DNA of 64,000 bases from Glebionis coronaria (lineage: Eukaryota > Streptophyta > Magnoliopsida > Asterales > Asteraceae): contig CM046877.1 in assembly GCA_025667525.1 (NCBI GenBank), positions 616,976,580-617,040,579 of the forward strand, read 5' to 3'. Below are positions 21,652 through 33,277 of the stretch, one piece after another; positions within the stretch are counted from its first letter, which is position 1, and each line of letters starts with the position of its first letter. Both the position numbers and the translations under genes were made by a program. The notes below the pieces were generated by a model. The model saw nothing but the letters and a program-made list of their open reading frames with translations. It had not been told where the DNA came from and did not search any database.

Positions 21652-23833
21652 ATGTCAGCAGATGTTGCAGGATCACACGGTGGTGACGATGGTGGTGAGG
21701 ATGAACCTCCTACGCGAAACATCCGCAGCGGTTGTTTTGCCTTATTTAGAAATAAAGGTAAGAATATTTGGATTATTGTAACACAATCATAAATTTGGTG
21801 CATATATATGTTGCTTGCCTTGAATTTTTATGACTTTGTCACTCACTTGATTTTTGTAGGCAAAGGCAAAAGAAAAGAAAATTTGGGCGGCAGAGAGGCC
21901 GGTAGAAAGACTCGGGGCATTACCCGATGTATCGATTTGTTTGAGGAAGTTGGTGAGCATGGCCCTGTCCCGATAGATTTTGAAGAAAAATCTTTCCGGC
22001 CTCGCGGCGCGCATGCTCAGCATTTAGCTAATTACATCGGGGATTGTATCAGGAGTCTCGTGCCACTGTACTACCCAAGTTGGAATGATGTCCATGATGA
22101 GATCACGACGTTGGTTTGGGCGAACATAGAGGTCAGTTATCATTTTTATGTTCATAACATGATTGTGTTTATTTATTTAATGGTGTATATATTTAAATAA
22201 ATTTGTTTATTTATTTATATCATATAAATAAATAACAAATTTAAATAAATATACAAATTGTATTTTATTTATTTATATCATATAATTTTTTTAAATATAT
22301 ATAAAAAATTCGAATAAATATAAAAAATTTTAAATAAATATATATTTGATGAGAATAATGTAATAAGCTTTTTCGGATAAGCTGTTTTCAAACAGTTTAT
22401 CCTGATAATCTTATCAGAACAAGCTGTTTGAATACAACTTATGTTGATAAGCTTATCAGAACAAGCTGTGTGAAAACAGCTTGTTCTGATATGCTTATCA
22501 AGATAAGCTGTTTTCAAACAGCTTGTTCTGATATGCTTATCAAGATAAGCTGTTTTCAGATAGCTTGTCCTGATAAGCTTATCAGGATAAGCTGTTTTCA
22601 AACAGTTTGTCATGATAAGCTTATCAGAACAAGCTGTTTTCAAAAAGCTTATGCTTATCAGGATAAGTTGTTTTTATTATAAAAAGTTAAATAAATATAT
22701 AAGCCATGAAATAAATAAACAAAATAATGTATAAATTATATCTCTAACTCTAACTCTGTGTTTGTTTTAATTGTTGTATACGAATGCAGGATAAGTTTAA
22801 TTTGACGCCACACAAGAGTGATCATGATAGATGGAAGGGTATACGTGGCGGCATCAATCAAATGCTTACAAAGAGTTACAATTCTCGAAAAAATACGCTC
22901 AAGACAAAGCATTGGGTCCGAGACATCGATACCGGCACGGTAGATATCGGTAGAGTCCGCAGCGAGCGTCCAGAGGAAATTACTTCCGAGGACTGGGAAA
23001 AACATATCGCACTTTGGAGTAATCCGGATTATGAGAAAAGATGCCTGACGAACTCCCAGAACCGGTCTAAGCAGAAGACGCCGAGTCGGCAGGGATCCCG
23101 ATCGTTGGCACGCCTTCGAGACGAAGTGGTGATAAATTCTATAATTAATTTACATACATATATGTCTTTGATTATATGTTTTGGTGTGTTGTGATTTTTT
23201 GTTTTGATTTTGCTTCATTCTATATATGCGTGTCTATGTATGTACAGACGCAAGCTGCAATTGAAGCTGATGTGCCACCCCCGACTGTCATTGATCACTT
23301 CTTCATTGCGCACACCGACCAGGATGGGAATTTTCCTTGCGATGCGGACCGCGTTATGTATGTAAGTATTTTTTTTTAAAATTAATTAATTAATTAAAAT
23401 TTTTTTGGATATGCCTTGGTTTTTTACTATTCCCTGCTGATAAATAATGTACCAACCTGACTAATAAATAATATACTAACTGTCGTTTGTTTTTGTCACT
23501 TCATTAGGAGGAGATGCTTGCGATGAAGGTTGCAGGCAAACATACGGACGACGAGATCAACCGTACCGTCCGAGGTGAAAAGCAATGAGGCCACATGCCC
23601 GGTGTCGGTCAGATAGTGCCGAGAAGGACTGCTCACTATATTCCTCCTCAACTGCCATCGACCCACGGTTGGAACAAGCGGCTCAAGTGTTTAACTTTAT
23701 GAGAAGTGACAATAGGTTTGCCGATGCGTTCTCAGCATTTCTATCGGGTGGTGCTAGCGGTAGTGGCACGGGAGGCAGCGGTAGTGGCGCCGGTGGGAGT
23801 GGCGGGAGTGGTAATGATAATGTCGACGGGTAG
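21652..23833 (+). pseudogene. CACTA TNP-type protein (Transposase_24, Ptta/En/Spm), 3' end broken
   Basis: Relative of TNPA, the subterminal-repeat-binding protein of En/Spm. Exons: 21652-21757, 21860-22131, 22790-23128, 23248-23361 and 23508 onward; all introns are GT-AG and in phase, giving 303 residues up to a TGA at 23586. Recognisable parts are FRPRGAHAQHLANYIGDC, YPSWNDVHDEITTLVWANIE, LTPHKSDHDRWKGIRGGINQ, PEEITSEDWEKHIALWSNP and KVAGKHTDDEINRTVRGEKQ. After the TGA the same frame still gives GHMPGVGQIVPRRTAHY, so the stop is a nonsense mutation. A later frame change leads to DPRLEQAAQVFNFMRSD and a Gly/Ser-rich tail ending at 23833. The N-terminus is acidic and Gly-rich. It is a natural candidate to bind the 28-base palindromes; that is inference. 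Confidence 0.8.
22366..22672. repeat. Palindromic AAGCTTATC repeats in a TNP intron
   Basis: Intron 22132-22789 holds repeats of GATAAGCTTATC and CAGCTTGTTCTGATA alternating with AAGCTGTTTTCAAACAGCTT. Almost every piece is self-complementary, so the intron RNA could fold into stacked hairpins. The same family recurs at 43320-43565. Confidence 0.85.
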
Positions 23834-24146
23834 AATGGCAATAATGGTTAGTATGCTTGTCTTGTTTTTTCTACCTTAGCATGCAAGTTTAATAATTGTA
23901 AACCCCGAATTGCAAGTTTAATAAGTGTAACTAGGAACTTTGTACTCAAGTTGTGACATATGTATTTGTATTGATCGAGAGGTTACATGTTATTGTGTTT
24001 TGGTACTAGATTCATGGTAGATTTTTAGTATTTGTATCTTCAGGTTTTGTATTTGTATTCCCAGGTTTTGGTAGATTTTTTCCGGAAAAATTCCGGAAAA
24101 AATCTGGAAATAGCCTGCTGTGCAGGCTGCTAAAAAAATGTCAAAG

Positions 24147-24741
24147 TTTCCCTGGCGACATGTCGCCAGGGAAACCATACACCCGCTTGACTTTCAGAAA
24201 AGTCATCAGAGTTTCCCTGGCGACATGTCGCCAGGGAAACTGGGGCTCACTTGACTTTCTAAAAAGTCAGCCAAGTTTCCCTGGCGACATGTCGCCAGGG
24301 AAACTCTAGCACAACGTTGACTTGTCAACGCCAGGCGTTGACTTGTCAAGGCTACGAATAGTTTCCCTGGCGACATGTCGCCAGGGAAACTCTAGCAGAA
24401 CGTTGACTTGTCAACGCCAGGCATTGACTTGTCAACGCTACGAATACTTTCCCTGGCGACATGTCGCCAGGGAAAAGTGAGGTTTAATAAACATTTTTAC
24501 TTAACTTTGTTAATCAGCTAACTTTTCCCTGGCGACATATGTCGCCAGGGAAATTATCCCGCACCAAAGCCAGCGTGGCACCAATTTTTGAACCAAAGAG
24601 TTGCGGGGCCCACTTAGTCGCCAGGGAAACCGAAAATAGTCGCCAGGAAAACAATCCCGCACCAGCCTTCCTTGGCGACGTTTCCCTGGCGACATGTCGC
24701 CAGGGATTCACTTTCCCTGGCGACATGTCGCCAGAGAAACC
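24147..24741. repeat. Right palindromic subterminal repeats of CACTA-1
   Basis: Perfect copies of the 28-base palindrome (half-site TTTCCCTGGCGACA) occur at 24147-24174, 24212-24239, 24276-24303, 24362-24389 and 24448-24475. A copy near 24525-24554 has two extra central bases (ACATATGT). Two more lie at about 24681-24708 and 24713-24739 with slight changes, plus half sites near 24618 and 24638. Two inverted TTGAC...GTCAA blocks occur between copies. The arrangement mirrors the left end. Confidence 0.9.
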
Positions 24742-24783
24742 TCATGAATTTGGCCAGGAAATGGGTCGAATATTGTAGTGACA

Positions 24784-25075
24784 ATGTCTTCTTTGTTAAT
24801 ATCTTCTTTGTTAATGAGTGAAAATAAGCCGATTATGAATATCTATATATAAGGCTATTATAGGCGCCAAACAAATTGATTTTTAGAAGTTGAAATTCAA
24901 AAGATAAGATGCGCATAAAAAGGAGCTTAGCTAGGTGCATTGGTTATTCCCAGTATATCTCAAAATTTGTTGTTTATAGGATATCTGCACATGTTATATA
25001 AAACCGATTTTGGCTCAAGTTTGTTGTATATAAATAATTATTGAATTACAACGGTGAGGATTATGTCTTATATTA
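24784..25075. other. Spacer between CACTA-1 and the Helitron
   Basis: AT-rich, no feature recognised. Confidence 0.5.
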
Positions 25076-27151
25076 TCTTTTATATAATAAAAGAATTAGA
25101 TTTTTCAAGAGTTTTAATAAAAAGTGGAGGTTGGTGGAAAAAAATTAAACCAATCATAATGCTTAATCTTGCCATGTAGGCAAAAAGATACAATCTAATT
25201 GGTTAATAAAAAGTCAAAATTGAACTAAATTTGGTCAAAATAAGAGTGAAAACGTGTAAATTAAAGGAATTTGACAGAAAATATATGTGGCACAAGTGTG
25301 AAAAAAGAACATAAAAAAAACGGACTCAATTTCTTTTACTTAAAGGACCTAAAGAAGTATAATACACAGTCAACGAATACCCTAATTTCTACCTCAGCCT
25401 CCACCGCCACCTCCTAACATATCCGACCAAAAACCAAAAAACTCACATCCCCAAATTGGAATTTCAAACTTCCCATTAAAGGCTGGGATATTAGTACTAA
25501 GATCAAAGTTACATCATTGCAGACGCAAAATTAAAAGATTATTGATCTATTGATTTGTTTGAGCTTGATTGTGTGGTTTGTATGAGATACTTATCCCTTC
25601 TAAATCAGTTATATGAATTGTTATCACAGTTATTCTCAATACCTTTATTGATTGTGGGTAATTTTTTCATAAAAAAAATTACATTCACCCAGGTATGAAT
25701 CAGTTCTTTTTTATAATGATACAACTCGGGTAAGTTACGTAGTTATGCCTCTAATGTAATTGTGATGCTATTAGTAATAAACTAATAATGTTTTATAAGT
25801 AACCTTTAATCAACACTTTAGAAGGTACAACAACTGGATTATTGAATCATCAGAATATGCAACTATTGTGATTTCAGATATGGTAAATAACAATTCTCTA
25901 ACTAAGATAGGTAAAGTCAAATAGTATCAAAACTGGGTCAAAGAATGGCAGCGAGTATGTTACTTTTCCGTTGGTAGTACTCTATTAAGGTAATTCATAT
26001 TCTTATGGAATAATTATTCATACTGGCGAACATTCGTTTGTTCGGGTATGCTAAATTGATTATTTGACTCTAATGGGATTGTTTGGAACTAATCTATTTT
26101 ATTCTATTAAAGACTTTAGGTTGTTTGAGATTCTTTGTCCTACCAATCGTCCCCTTTGTCTAAGTGTGACTGCAAAAGGCCCAATCAATTGTAAATAGTA
26201 TTTAAACAGTCAAAATAGTTATGAGTACCGCAGTCAGAAGCACGAGTAAAGCTCATTATACCTCAACGAGCTGTAAGTAATGAAAATGATTTATTACCTA
26301 AGTCTGAGATTAGTATAATGATGATCCTCCTGTAGTTATTCGTTAACTTTAGTATGTTTTACTATTAGGAAACGTAAGTCGATGTGTCAAACCAGACTAG
26401 ACTTTGGTGATGAAAGAATAGGATTAAGATATCTCGGTTTAAGGAGGTGGCGATGAGCTAAGTACTAGGCATGATATAGGTTGTTTATTTCATACATCAA
26501 TGTATCTAAATTCACTTGGAAAGCTTATCGTCCTAGCTTTAAGAACCTTCAACCTTCCATTCAGGAACAGTGCATGTCTTTTTAAGGTCATAATATGTTT
26601 TACCCTGAATTTCCATTTTTGTGTCGCTATTGAAGTAAATCTTTTACAGTCAAACATGCTCATTATTTCTGCATTTGGGTTGGTAAGTGAGATTCTAATT
26701 TTTGAGCTATCAAACCTTCTTTTTTATTGAACCGTATGTATATTTGAAATAGTCACTGTATGTGTATTTGAATTAGTCACTCTACATGGAATAGTCCATT
26801 GATTATTTCCTTTTTCTGTTATGGGATTGATAAGATTGCAATATTTGATGATCATCAAAAAACTCAAAAAGGATCATCATTCGAATTCTTCAAAACCATT
26901 TTATGTCAAACCCATTTATAAACTGTCTGTTAGTAAAACTTATGTAAAATCTTCTTATGCTGCAACTAGATTGACAAATGATTATCATTCTAACTTCAAC
27001 ATTTAATATTATACGCTATTATAATTATTACTTAATTATATATGCAAAAACACAGTTATCATTGTCCATACTCAAAACGATAACAATACTTGAAAAATTA
27101 TCCCTAAATATACTTATTGTATCCCCGTGCGTGCGCGGGTATTCAAACTAG
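25076..27151 (+). mobile_element. Non-autonomous Helitron, 2.1 kb
   Basis: The 5' end A|TCTTTTATATAATAAAAG is followed by CCAATCATAATGC and CCATGTAGGC, phrases typical of plant Helitron heads. The 3' end is a hairpin (CCCGTGC-GT-GCGCGGG, 27124-27139) then TATTCAAACTAG followed by T. No Rep/helicase domain was found. Near 25385-25450 there is a CCTCCACCGCCACCTCC-type stretch like a plant 5' UTR, possibly captured. The exact 5' base could instead be TC at 25066. Confidence 0.7.
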
Positions 27152-28857
27152 TTTGAACGGCTAAGAATAGATTCTAGGATAAAGAGGACCGGCGGCAATA
27201 TAAGTATAATATGATCCTGGAAACAAGGGAATTGGAGAACTTGAGATCATGAACTTCTGTAGCTTTGAAAAGGGTATACCAATCTAGTGAATCAAACCTA
27301 TATGAACTCATAGGGTTTATATTCGAATTTAAAATTTTCTAATAATAAAAGTGTTTCTTCATGAAAGTTTAAAGTGATTGTATTCCCCAGTTCCCTTGTT
27401 TATGTGAATGTTAGTTACTCTTGTTAAATTTTTGTGTATTTTAGAGAGGATTTTCAAATTTTTTTCCTTTCTTTACCTTGAAAATATCATTTCATGTCTG
27501 GGATTTTATAATTTTAAATTTTTGTGTATTCGTACCACTTGCACAAAAAAACCTATTTATAAATCAAACCTGCTAGAAAACCGAAAACCGGATTTTCCAA
27601 CACTGATTTGCGAAACCATGTAATTAACCGGTTTACCTTTTTATATATTAACCGGTTTGGCAACCTATTTAAGAATGGCTCAATGTCAAATCCTTTAACT
27701 CTCTCCGTCCCATAATAATAGTTCATCGACGTAAAACATGTAATTTAATAAAAACATCACTTCAGTTCATTGACGTAAAACATGTAATTTAATAAAAATA
27801 TAACTTCAATTTTCTCTCTCTTACTTTTTACACAATTATAATTTTATTTTTTAATCAATTAATTTATAAATTCATTATTGTTTGTACAAACTTGAATTTA
27901 GAATACAAATATCCTTTAATGGGGTGTTTAGTTCAGGAACTTTAAATTTTAGAATTTTTAATTCTAATAATTTTAAATTCTGAGAAGTTTAAAATTATGA
28001 TATTTAAAATTTTGTCTCGTGTTTGGTCGACAAAATTTTATAAAGATCAATTTAGATATTAAAGTTAACGAGGTATCCGGAACCTCTGCGTTGCACTAAG
28101 AGGGCATGAGTTGCTTTTCTTAAGGGCATGATATTTGTTGTTATTGAACAAATTGTATTGTAATACTTAGTATTTCTAATTTAATAGTTCTAAATTTTAA
28201 TATTTAGTATTTCTAATTTAGAAATATTTAGTATTTCTAATTTGTTGAACAAATTGTAATATTTAGTATTTCTAAATTTTTAACTTAATTTATGTACTTT
28301 TAAGTATTTATGCAGATACTGTATTTTTTAAGAGTTTATATTTAGTTTAAGTCTATAAATTAACATTACTAATTATACAAAACGATACATATAAAAAAAG
28401 GTCTTAACATTTTTCTTCCTCCCTTATTGTCTTGGTCAACGTAGAAAACCCACAGATCTCTAACTGCATTGATCTCAAAACTATTTATCCACCGGGGAAA
28501 ATTACGACCATCATAGCCGATCTACACGTCCTCTTTCATTAAAACCATGTCTCGATTCATGGGTTGTAACAATACCGCGTCTTCTTGAAGTTTTTCTAAT
28601 CAATAAGTTATATTATTTTCTTGTGTGTTTGTGACACTCGATGAAGAATCAAGAGCAATTAATAAGAAATCCATAAGCAAGCTCTCCAAAGCTAATGTAA
28701 ACTCATTTCATTTCATTTCTAGTTGATATAAATATATTATTTTGTAACCTTTTTTATACTTTCTAAGAGGATCTATTAGATGAAGAAATCGAGAACATGA
28801 TTCGCTCCAAGCACACCCGTTAATTAGTTCAATGGTTAGGTGGATAAAAAAGTTAGT
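27152..28857. other. AT-rich region with a possible Stowaway remnant
   Basis: CTCTCTCCGTCCCATAATA at 27704 resembles the Stowaway MITE end CTCCCTCCGTCCC, but no opposite end was found. A block with TTCATCGACGTAAAACATG is duplicated at about 27722 and 27765. GGGGTGTTTAGTTCAGG near 27920 resembles a Harbinger-type terminus without a partner. Short TATTTAGTATTTCTAATTTA repeats lie at 28160-28280. No gene found. Confidence 0.4.
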
Positions 28858-28865
28858 GTCCTTGT

Positions 28866-29475
28866 TAGAGATGGCAACGGGTTCGGGTTTGCGGAGAATG
28901 GTTGCTATCATCCCCATCTCCAAAGTTAAATATCTATCCCCATCCCCGTCCCTATCCCCATCGGAGATTACAAGCTACATACCATCCCCATCGTCAGCGG
29001 GGAACGGGGATCCCCAATGGGAATCAGGGATTTTTTACTCGTTACACAATTAACTTTTAAATTATGTTTCAAATTATGCAACCATTACAAATAACGCAAT
29101 ACGCTAATATCAAACAACATTAACGAGATTAGCATTCGTGTGATCATGCTCAGCATTGACAATAATAAAATTAACACGCAAGGGCTCTTCCTAGAACGTT
29201 AGTGTCAAAGATGATATTAACTATCGATTGATAGTGTTTCAAATATCTAATACATATTTGACACATAGAAGAAATATAAATATATATGTAGAATAAAGAT
29301 ATCCGGGGACGGGTTCGGAGAATCAAGGATATTATCATCCCGTCTCCATACCCGCTTTCTATTATCGAGGAATCCTCACCCTCATCTCCATACCCAGTCA
29401 ACTCGGGAATCCCCAATTAAATCGGATTCGGGTATCGAATTCTCCGTCGAGTTCGAAGTTTTTTTTCCATCTCTG
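28866..29475. mobile_element. hAT MITE, 610 bases, 8-base target duplication
   Basis: Left end TAGAGATGGCAACGG; right end, reverse complemented, CAGAGATGGAAAAAA. Target duplication GTCCTTGT (28858-28865) versus GTCCTTAT (29476-29483), one mismatch. The interior is rich in CCCCATCCCCGTCCC-type strings on the left and complementary GGGGACGGG strings on the right, as in many plant hAT MITEs. No coding capacity. Confidence 0.85.
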
Positions 29476-29483
29476 GTCCTTAT

Positions 29484-30093
29484 GAAACTTTTATATATCA
29501 AGAGCCATTTGTTCAAGGTCATTCCATTTCATTGTTTCTTTCTTTTTCGCAGATGAGAAGAAGCATCCACCTTTTCCCTTAACATATAAGAAGGCAATTG
29601 TTTGATTTGATTAAATATTTGATGATCCCGTTTGCAAACTTGTAACATGGTATCGGTTGATTTGAATCTACAATTGAAAATACCTTTTGTAGGTTGGCCT
29701 CTAAATAGATGACATGATGTTCTTTTTTATTTATATGAAAATGGATGTGCATCAATTTGGCGCTTACGTTCTTATGAGGCACACATGAGACGATAATGTC
29801 TACATTTGACGTTTAAGATTTTGTGGTAAGGTAGCATATTAGTCACTCGGTTTTAATCATTAAGGACATTAAGTATGTGAAAGTACTTTATAGGTGACCC
29901 GGACATGTACCTAGGTTGGTTTTGCCCAATTTTGTAAATGAATCTTTGGAATAGGTATGAAAACATACTATTAGTATTTTTCTTCATTAAATTACAGAAC
30001 CAAAAGTGTGTTTGGTGTTCTAAAAATGGTTAGTTGTTAGACTTTAGAAGTCAATTAAGTCTCCTTTTTATGCATTTTCTAATAGCTATGTGG
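29484..30093. other. Intergenic sequence
   Basis: No gene or repeat end recognised on either strand. Confidence 0.5.
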
Positions 30094-30375
30094 TACCACT
30101 ACAAGAAAATATAGTTTTTGGGACGAAATTTTTGGAACGGTTAAAAAATAGTGCCAAATACATATAGTTGGCACACATTAGCTTGTCGTGCCAAAAAATA
30201 GGTATTTGGGACGGATTTTAAAAAAATTGTTTCAAATACGTATGCATTTGGGACATTTTCTGAAAATGGTGCTAAATATTGGTGTATTTTGAACGTTTTG
30301 AGTTACCGGTGCAAAATAGTTATGTATTTGGAACAGTTGGTGTTACCGGTGCCAAATATGTATATGTGTTTGGAA

Positions 30376-32304
30376 CAGTGGCGGATCCAAGATTGTAGAT
30401 TATGTGTGGCAAAAAAAAAATTTGCTCCGTTTCACGGATAGTTTTTAGATTTAGTTGCTCATAAGAGTAATATTAGTAAATTGAATGATTTATAAAAAAA
30501 TAAAAAAATACTCCGTGTTATATATGAAAAATCATTGGAATAGGATCAGCAAATTAGAGTATAAATTTCATAATAAGTGTTTTTAGATAAAATAAAATTT
30601 AAAAGAGAGAAGTGTAAAAATCATCCCTGTGGTATGTCGAAAAATCGAATTACATCCTTCGTTAATTTTTTGGACAACAACCATCCCTCCGTTAGTGCGC
30701 GGGGCACAATACATCCCTCATGGACTAACGGTGCAAATGTTTTCTCGTTAAAAATTAACAAAGTTTAAAAGAGAGGGTATTCTTGTCTTTTTCCTTTCAC
30801 ATGGACGTATTGTGAACCTTATCATAAATAGTTTTAAAAAAAATTATTTTTGAAAAAAAAAAATTATTTTCCGAAAAAATAAGTTTTATTTTCTCGAAAA
30901 AAAAATTTATTTTCCGAAAAAAAAAGTTTTATTTTCTAAAAAATAAGTTTTATTTTCGAGAAAAAAGTTTTATTTTCGAAAAAAAAAAATTTATTTTCGA
31001 AAAAATATGTTTTATTTTCGGAAAAAAGTTTTATTTTCGAAAAAATGGATTTTTGAAAAAAACATTTATTTTTGAAAAAAAGTTTATTTTCGAAAAAAAA
31101 GTTTAACAAGAAATAGACTTTTTTTTTTGAAAAAAAAGTCATTTCTTTTTTCGAAGCAATATTTTTTAAGAAAAAAAAATATTTTTTCGAAACAAATTTG
31201 GTTTAAAATTTTAATTTTAAAAAAAAAATGTTTTTTTTCTTTTTAGAAAAAGATAAAACCTTTTTTTAAAAAATAATTTTTTGTTTTGAAACAAGTTTTT
31301 TTCAAGAATAATTTTTTTTAAATAAATCTTTTTTAGAAAATTAATAAAATATTTCGAAACAAAAAATTTTAAAAAGAAAGTTTATTTTTTTTCGAAACAA
31401 ACATTTTTTCAAAAAATTAAACTTCTTTTTCGAAAAAAAAGAATTCTTTTTCGAAAAAAAAGTATTATTTTTCAAAAAAAATTAAATTCTTTTTTCAGAA
31501 ATTTTTGTTTCGCTAAAATTTTTTTCCCGAAAATAAAACATATTTTTTCGAAAATAAAACTTTTTTTCCGAAAATAAAACATATTTTTTCGAAAATAAAA
31601 CTTATTTTTTAGAAAATAAAACTTTTTTTTCCGAAAATAATATTTTTTTTCGAAAATAATTTTTTTTTCGAGAAAATAAAACTTATTTTTTCTGAAAATA
31701 ATTTTTTTTTCAAAAATAAATATTTTTTTGAAACTATTTATGATAAGGTTTACAATACATCCATGGGAAAGGAAAAAGATAAGAATACCATCTCTTTTAA
31801 ACTTTGTTAATTTTTAACAAGAAAACATTTGCACCGTTAGTCCATGAGGGATGTATTGTGCCCCGCGCACTAACGGAGAGATGGCTGTTGTCCAAAAAAT
31901 TAACGAAGGATGTAATTCGATTTTTCGACATACCACATAGATGATTTTTGCACTTCTCTCAATTTAAAATTCACAAAGTACACTTGTCTATTTACCTACT
32001 ATGCACTATACAGTCAAAGACTATTAAAATAGTACTGTAAAAAATAAGACACATAAACTAACTACATAAAATGACAAAACAACTACTACTATTCATCATC
32101 TTCTTCCTTTTTTTACTTCTAAACTCACACTGTAATTCATAAACATACTCTTCTTATATATTTTTCTTATTTTGTGCACCTCTAGCTTCAAGTTACATGT
32201 AGCACTTTCAAAAAACTAGCATTTTTCAAGAAAATATTACACTCTGTTTACCAAAAGTATGTGTGGCACGTGCCACAGGTGGCCGCCACTTAAATCCGCC
32301 CCTG
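30376..32304. mobile_element. hAT element nested in the CACTA end
   Basis: Ends CAGTGGCGGATCC and, reverse complemented, CAGGGGCGGATTT. Perfect 8-base target duplication GTTTGGAA at 30368-30375 and 32305-32312. The hAT's own DNA is about 570 bases; the rest is a Mutator-type insertion (30605-31960). No transposase remains. Confidence 0.9.
30605..31960. mobile_element. Foldback Mutator-like element nested in the hAT element
   Basis: Perfect 9-base target duplication AATTTAAAA (30596-30604 and 31961-31969), the Mutator size. The terminal inverted repeats are about 235 bases (30605-30838 against 31728-31960), starting GAGAGAAGTG, with few mismatches. The middle is a chain of TTTTATTTTCGAAAAAA-like units on the left and their complement (CGAAAATAAAAC) on the right, so most of the 1,356 bases could snap back into one hairpin. 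No transposase. Confidence 0.9.
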
Positions 32305-32450
32305 GTTTGGAACACTCTATAATGTTGGTCCTAAATACTTAAGTATTTGGAACTATAGGTACAAATGACGCCAAATACGTAGATGTATTTGGAACATTAT
32401 CAAAAGATGGTACAAAATACTTATGTATTTGATAAAAAATTTATAGATTG

Positions 32451-32814
32451 TGAAAAGTGTGAATGTGTTTAAAGAATTTTAAATAAATGTTTTTAATCCT
32501 TATGTATTTATCATTGAAAAACTAACTCACTCAATTTAAACATACACAACATAACAATAAAGTAACAAGCTAACGATTAGAAACATACAATATTAGTCTT
32601 CATAGTCATATTAAACACACATAAAACATCATCATAGGTAATTTTATTAAAATCAAAAGTTAGTAAAAAGCCAAGATGCAATTGAGCCCCCATTCCTTAA
32701 CCAACAAAAAAGATAATTCAACTAAAGTTAACACCAACATTATGTGCCACAATGTCTTGAGCCACATAAAAGTTTAGGATCCGCTTTAAAAAGGCCTTAT
32801 GTGATGTTAATATA
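32451..32814. other. AT-rich spacer
   Basis: Nothing recognised. Confidence 0.4.
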
Positions 32815-33012
32815 TTGCTCTACTTGTGGGATAGTGGGATTGATATATGCGTGGATCTGGCAAGGTCATCGTCCTTGAAGCAAATGGGGATGGTTTATTT
32901 TATCTCCGTTCGTGCGGTGATTGGGCTCGCACAATGTAAACGCGAGGTTAATTGCACGGATATAAGATATTTCTTTCATTCTCACTCTATTATTCTAGGG
33001 AATTTGAGAATG
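32815..33012 (+). pseudogene. Second, badly decayed copy of the reverse-transcriptase-like tail
   Basis: LYLWDSGIDICVDLARSSSL then FISVRAVIGLAQCKRE aligns with YSWEGGKDVCVDLTGSSPL and FVPGRAVIDAAQRKR of the copy at 33278-33842. The final FFHSHSIILGNLRMM also fits FLPFSFSSLGELHEDAV loosely. It is a partial tandem copy, older than its neighbour. Confidence 0.6.
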
Positions 33013-33186
33013 ATGTGGTGACTTTACTCAAGTTGGTCCAAGTTTTTGGCTCATGACATTGAGAATATGGTGTTGTTAATATTGTTAGTAATACCGAGTT
33101 TGTTATAGCTAGAGGAGTAGAGAACAAAATTATATCCCAACATTATACTAGCTTCTTATAAATATCATGAACTTATAATAAAAGGG

Positions 33187-33277
33187 ATGTTATTATTATT
33201 ATTATTATTACTATTATTATTATTATTTTATTTTTTTATTTTTTATTTTTTATTTTTTATTTTTTTTATTTTTTTTC
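33187..33277. repeat. (TTA)n and T-rich microsatellite
   Basis: TTA trinucleotides grading into TTTTTTA units, directly left of the reverse-transcriptase-like pseudogene. Confidence 0.9.

Larger units (their letters stand above)
17580..24780 (+). mobile_element. CACTA (En/Spm) transposon CACTA-1, complete ends
   Basis: Starts CACTACAAGAAAAC and ends ATATTGTAGTG, the canonical CACTA termini, with ACA directly outside both (17577-17579 and 24781-24783), the 3-base target duplication. Length 7,201 bases. Order on the plus strand: palindromic subterminal repeats, a 100-base tandem repeat, a GRF zinc finger gene on the minus strand, a 41-base tandem array, a transposase C-terminal remnant (DUF4218 then DUF4216), a TNP gene of the Transposase_24 type, then palindromic subterminal repeats. 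The catalytic part of the transposase is missing and both plus-strand genes carry breaks, so movement would need proteins from another copy. Confidence 0.9.
30097..32450 (+). mobile_element. Left end of another CACTA element, interrupted by nested insertions
   Basis: Starts CACTACAAGAAAATATAG at 30097. Subterminal motifs related to GTGCCAAATAC and TATTTGGAACA recur both before (30120-30375) and after (32305-32430) the nested hAT element, as direct and inverted copies. No matching right end (GTAGTG) was found downstream, so the element is truncated or its far end is unrecognisable. The end coordinate is approximate. Confidence 0.65.

Noticed and set aside
22278..22682. Frames with repeated (D)KLIRTSC(F)QTACS peptides on both strands
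   Set aside because: They are palindromic intron repeats of the TNP gene; the open frames on both strands follow from the symmetry.
26500..27006. Protein genes within the Helitron
   Set aside because: The frames have no recognisable domain, poor composition and no splice context.
27920..28060. Harbinger MITE starting GGGGTGTTTAGTTCAGG
   Set aside because: No matching opposite end or TAA pair could be found.
30936..31142. Phe/Lys-rich frame on the minus strand
   Set aside because: It is simple-sequence filling of the foldback Mutator element.
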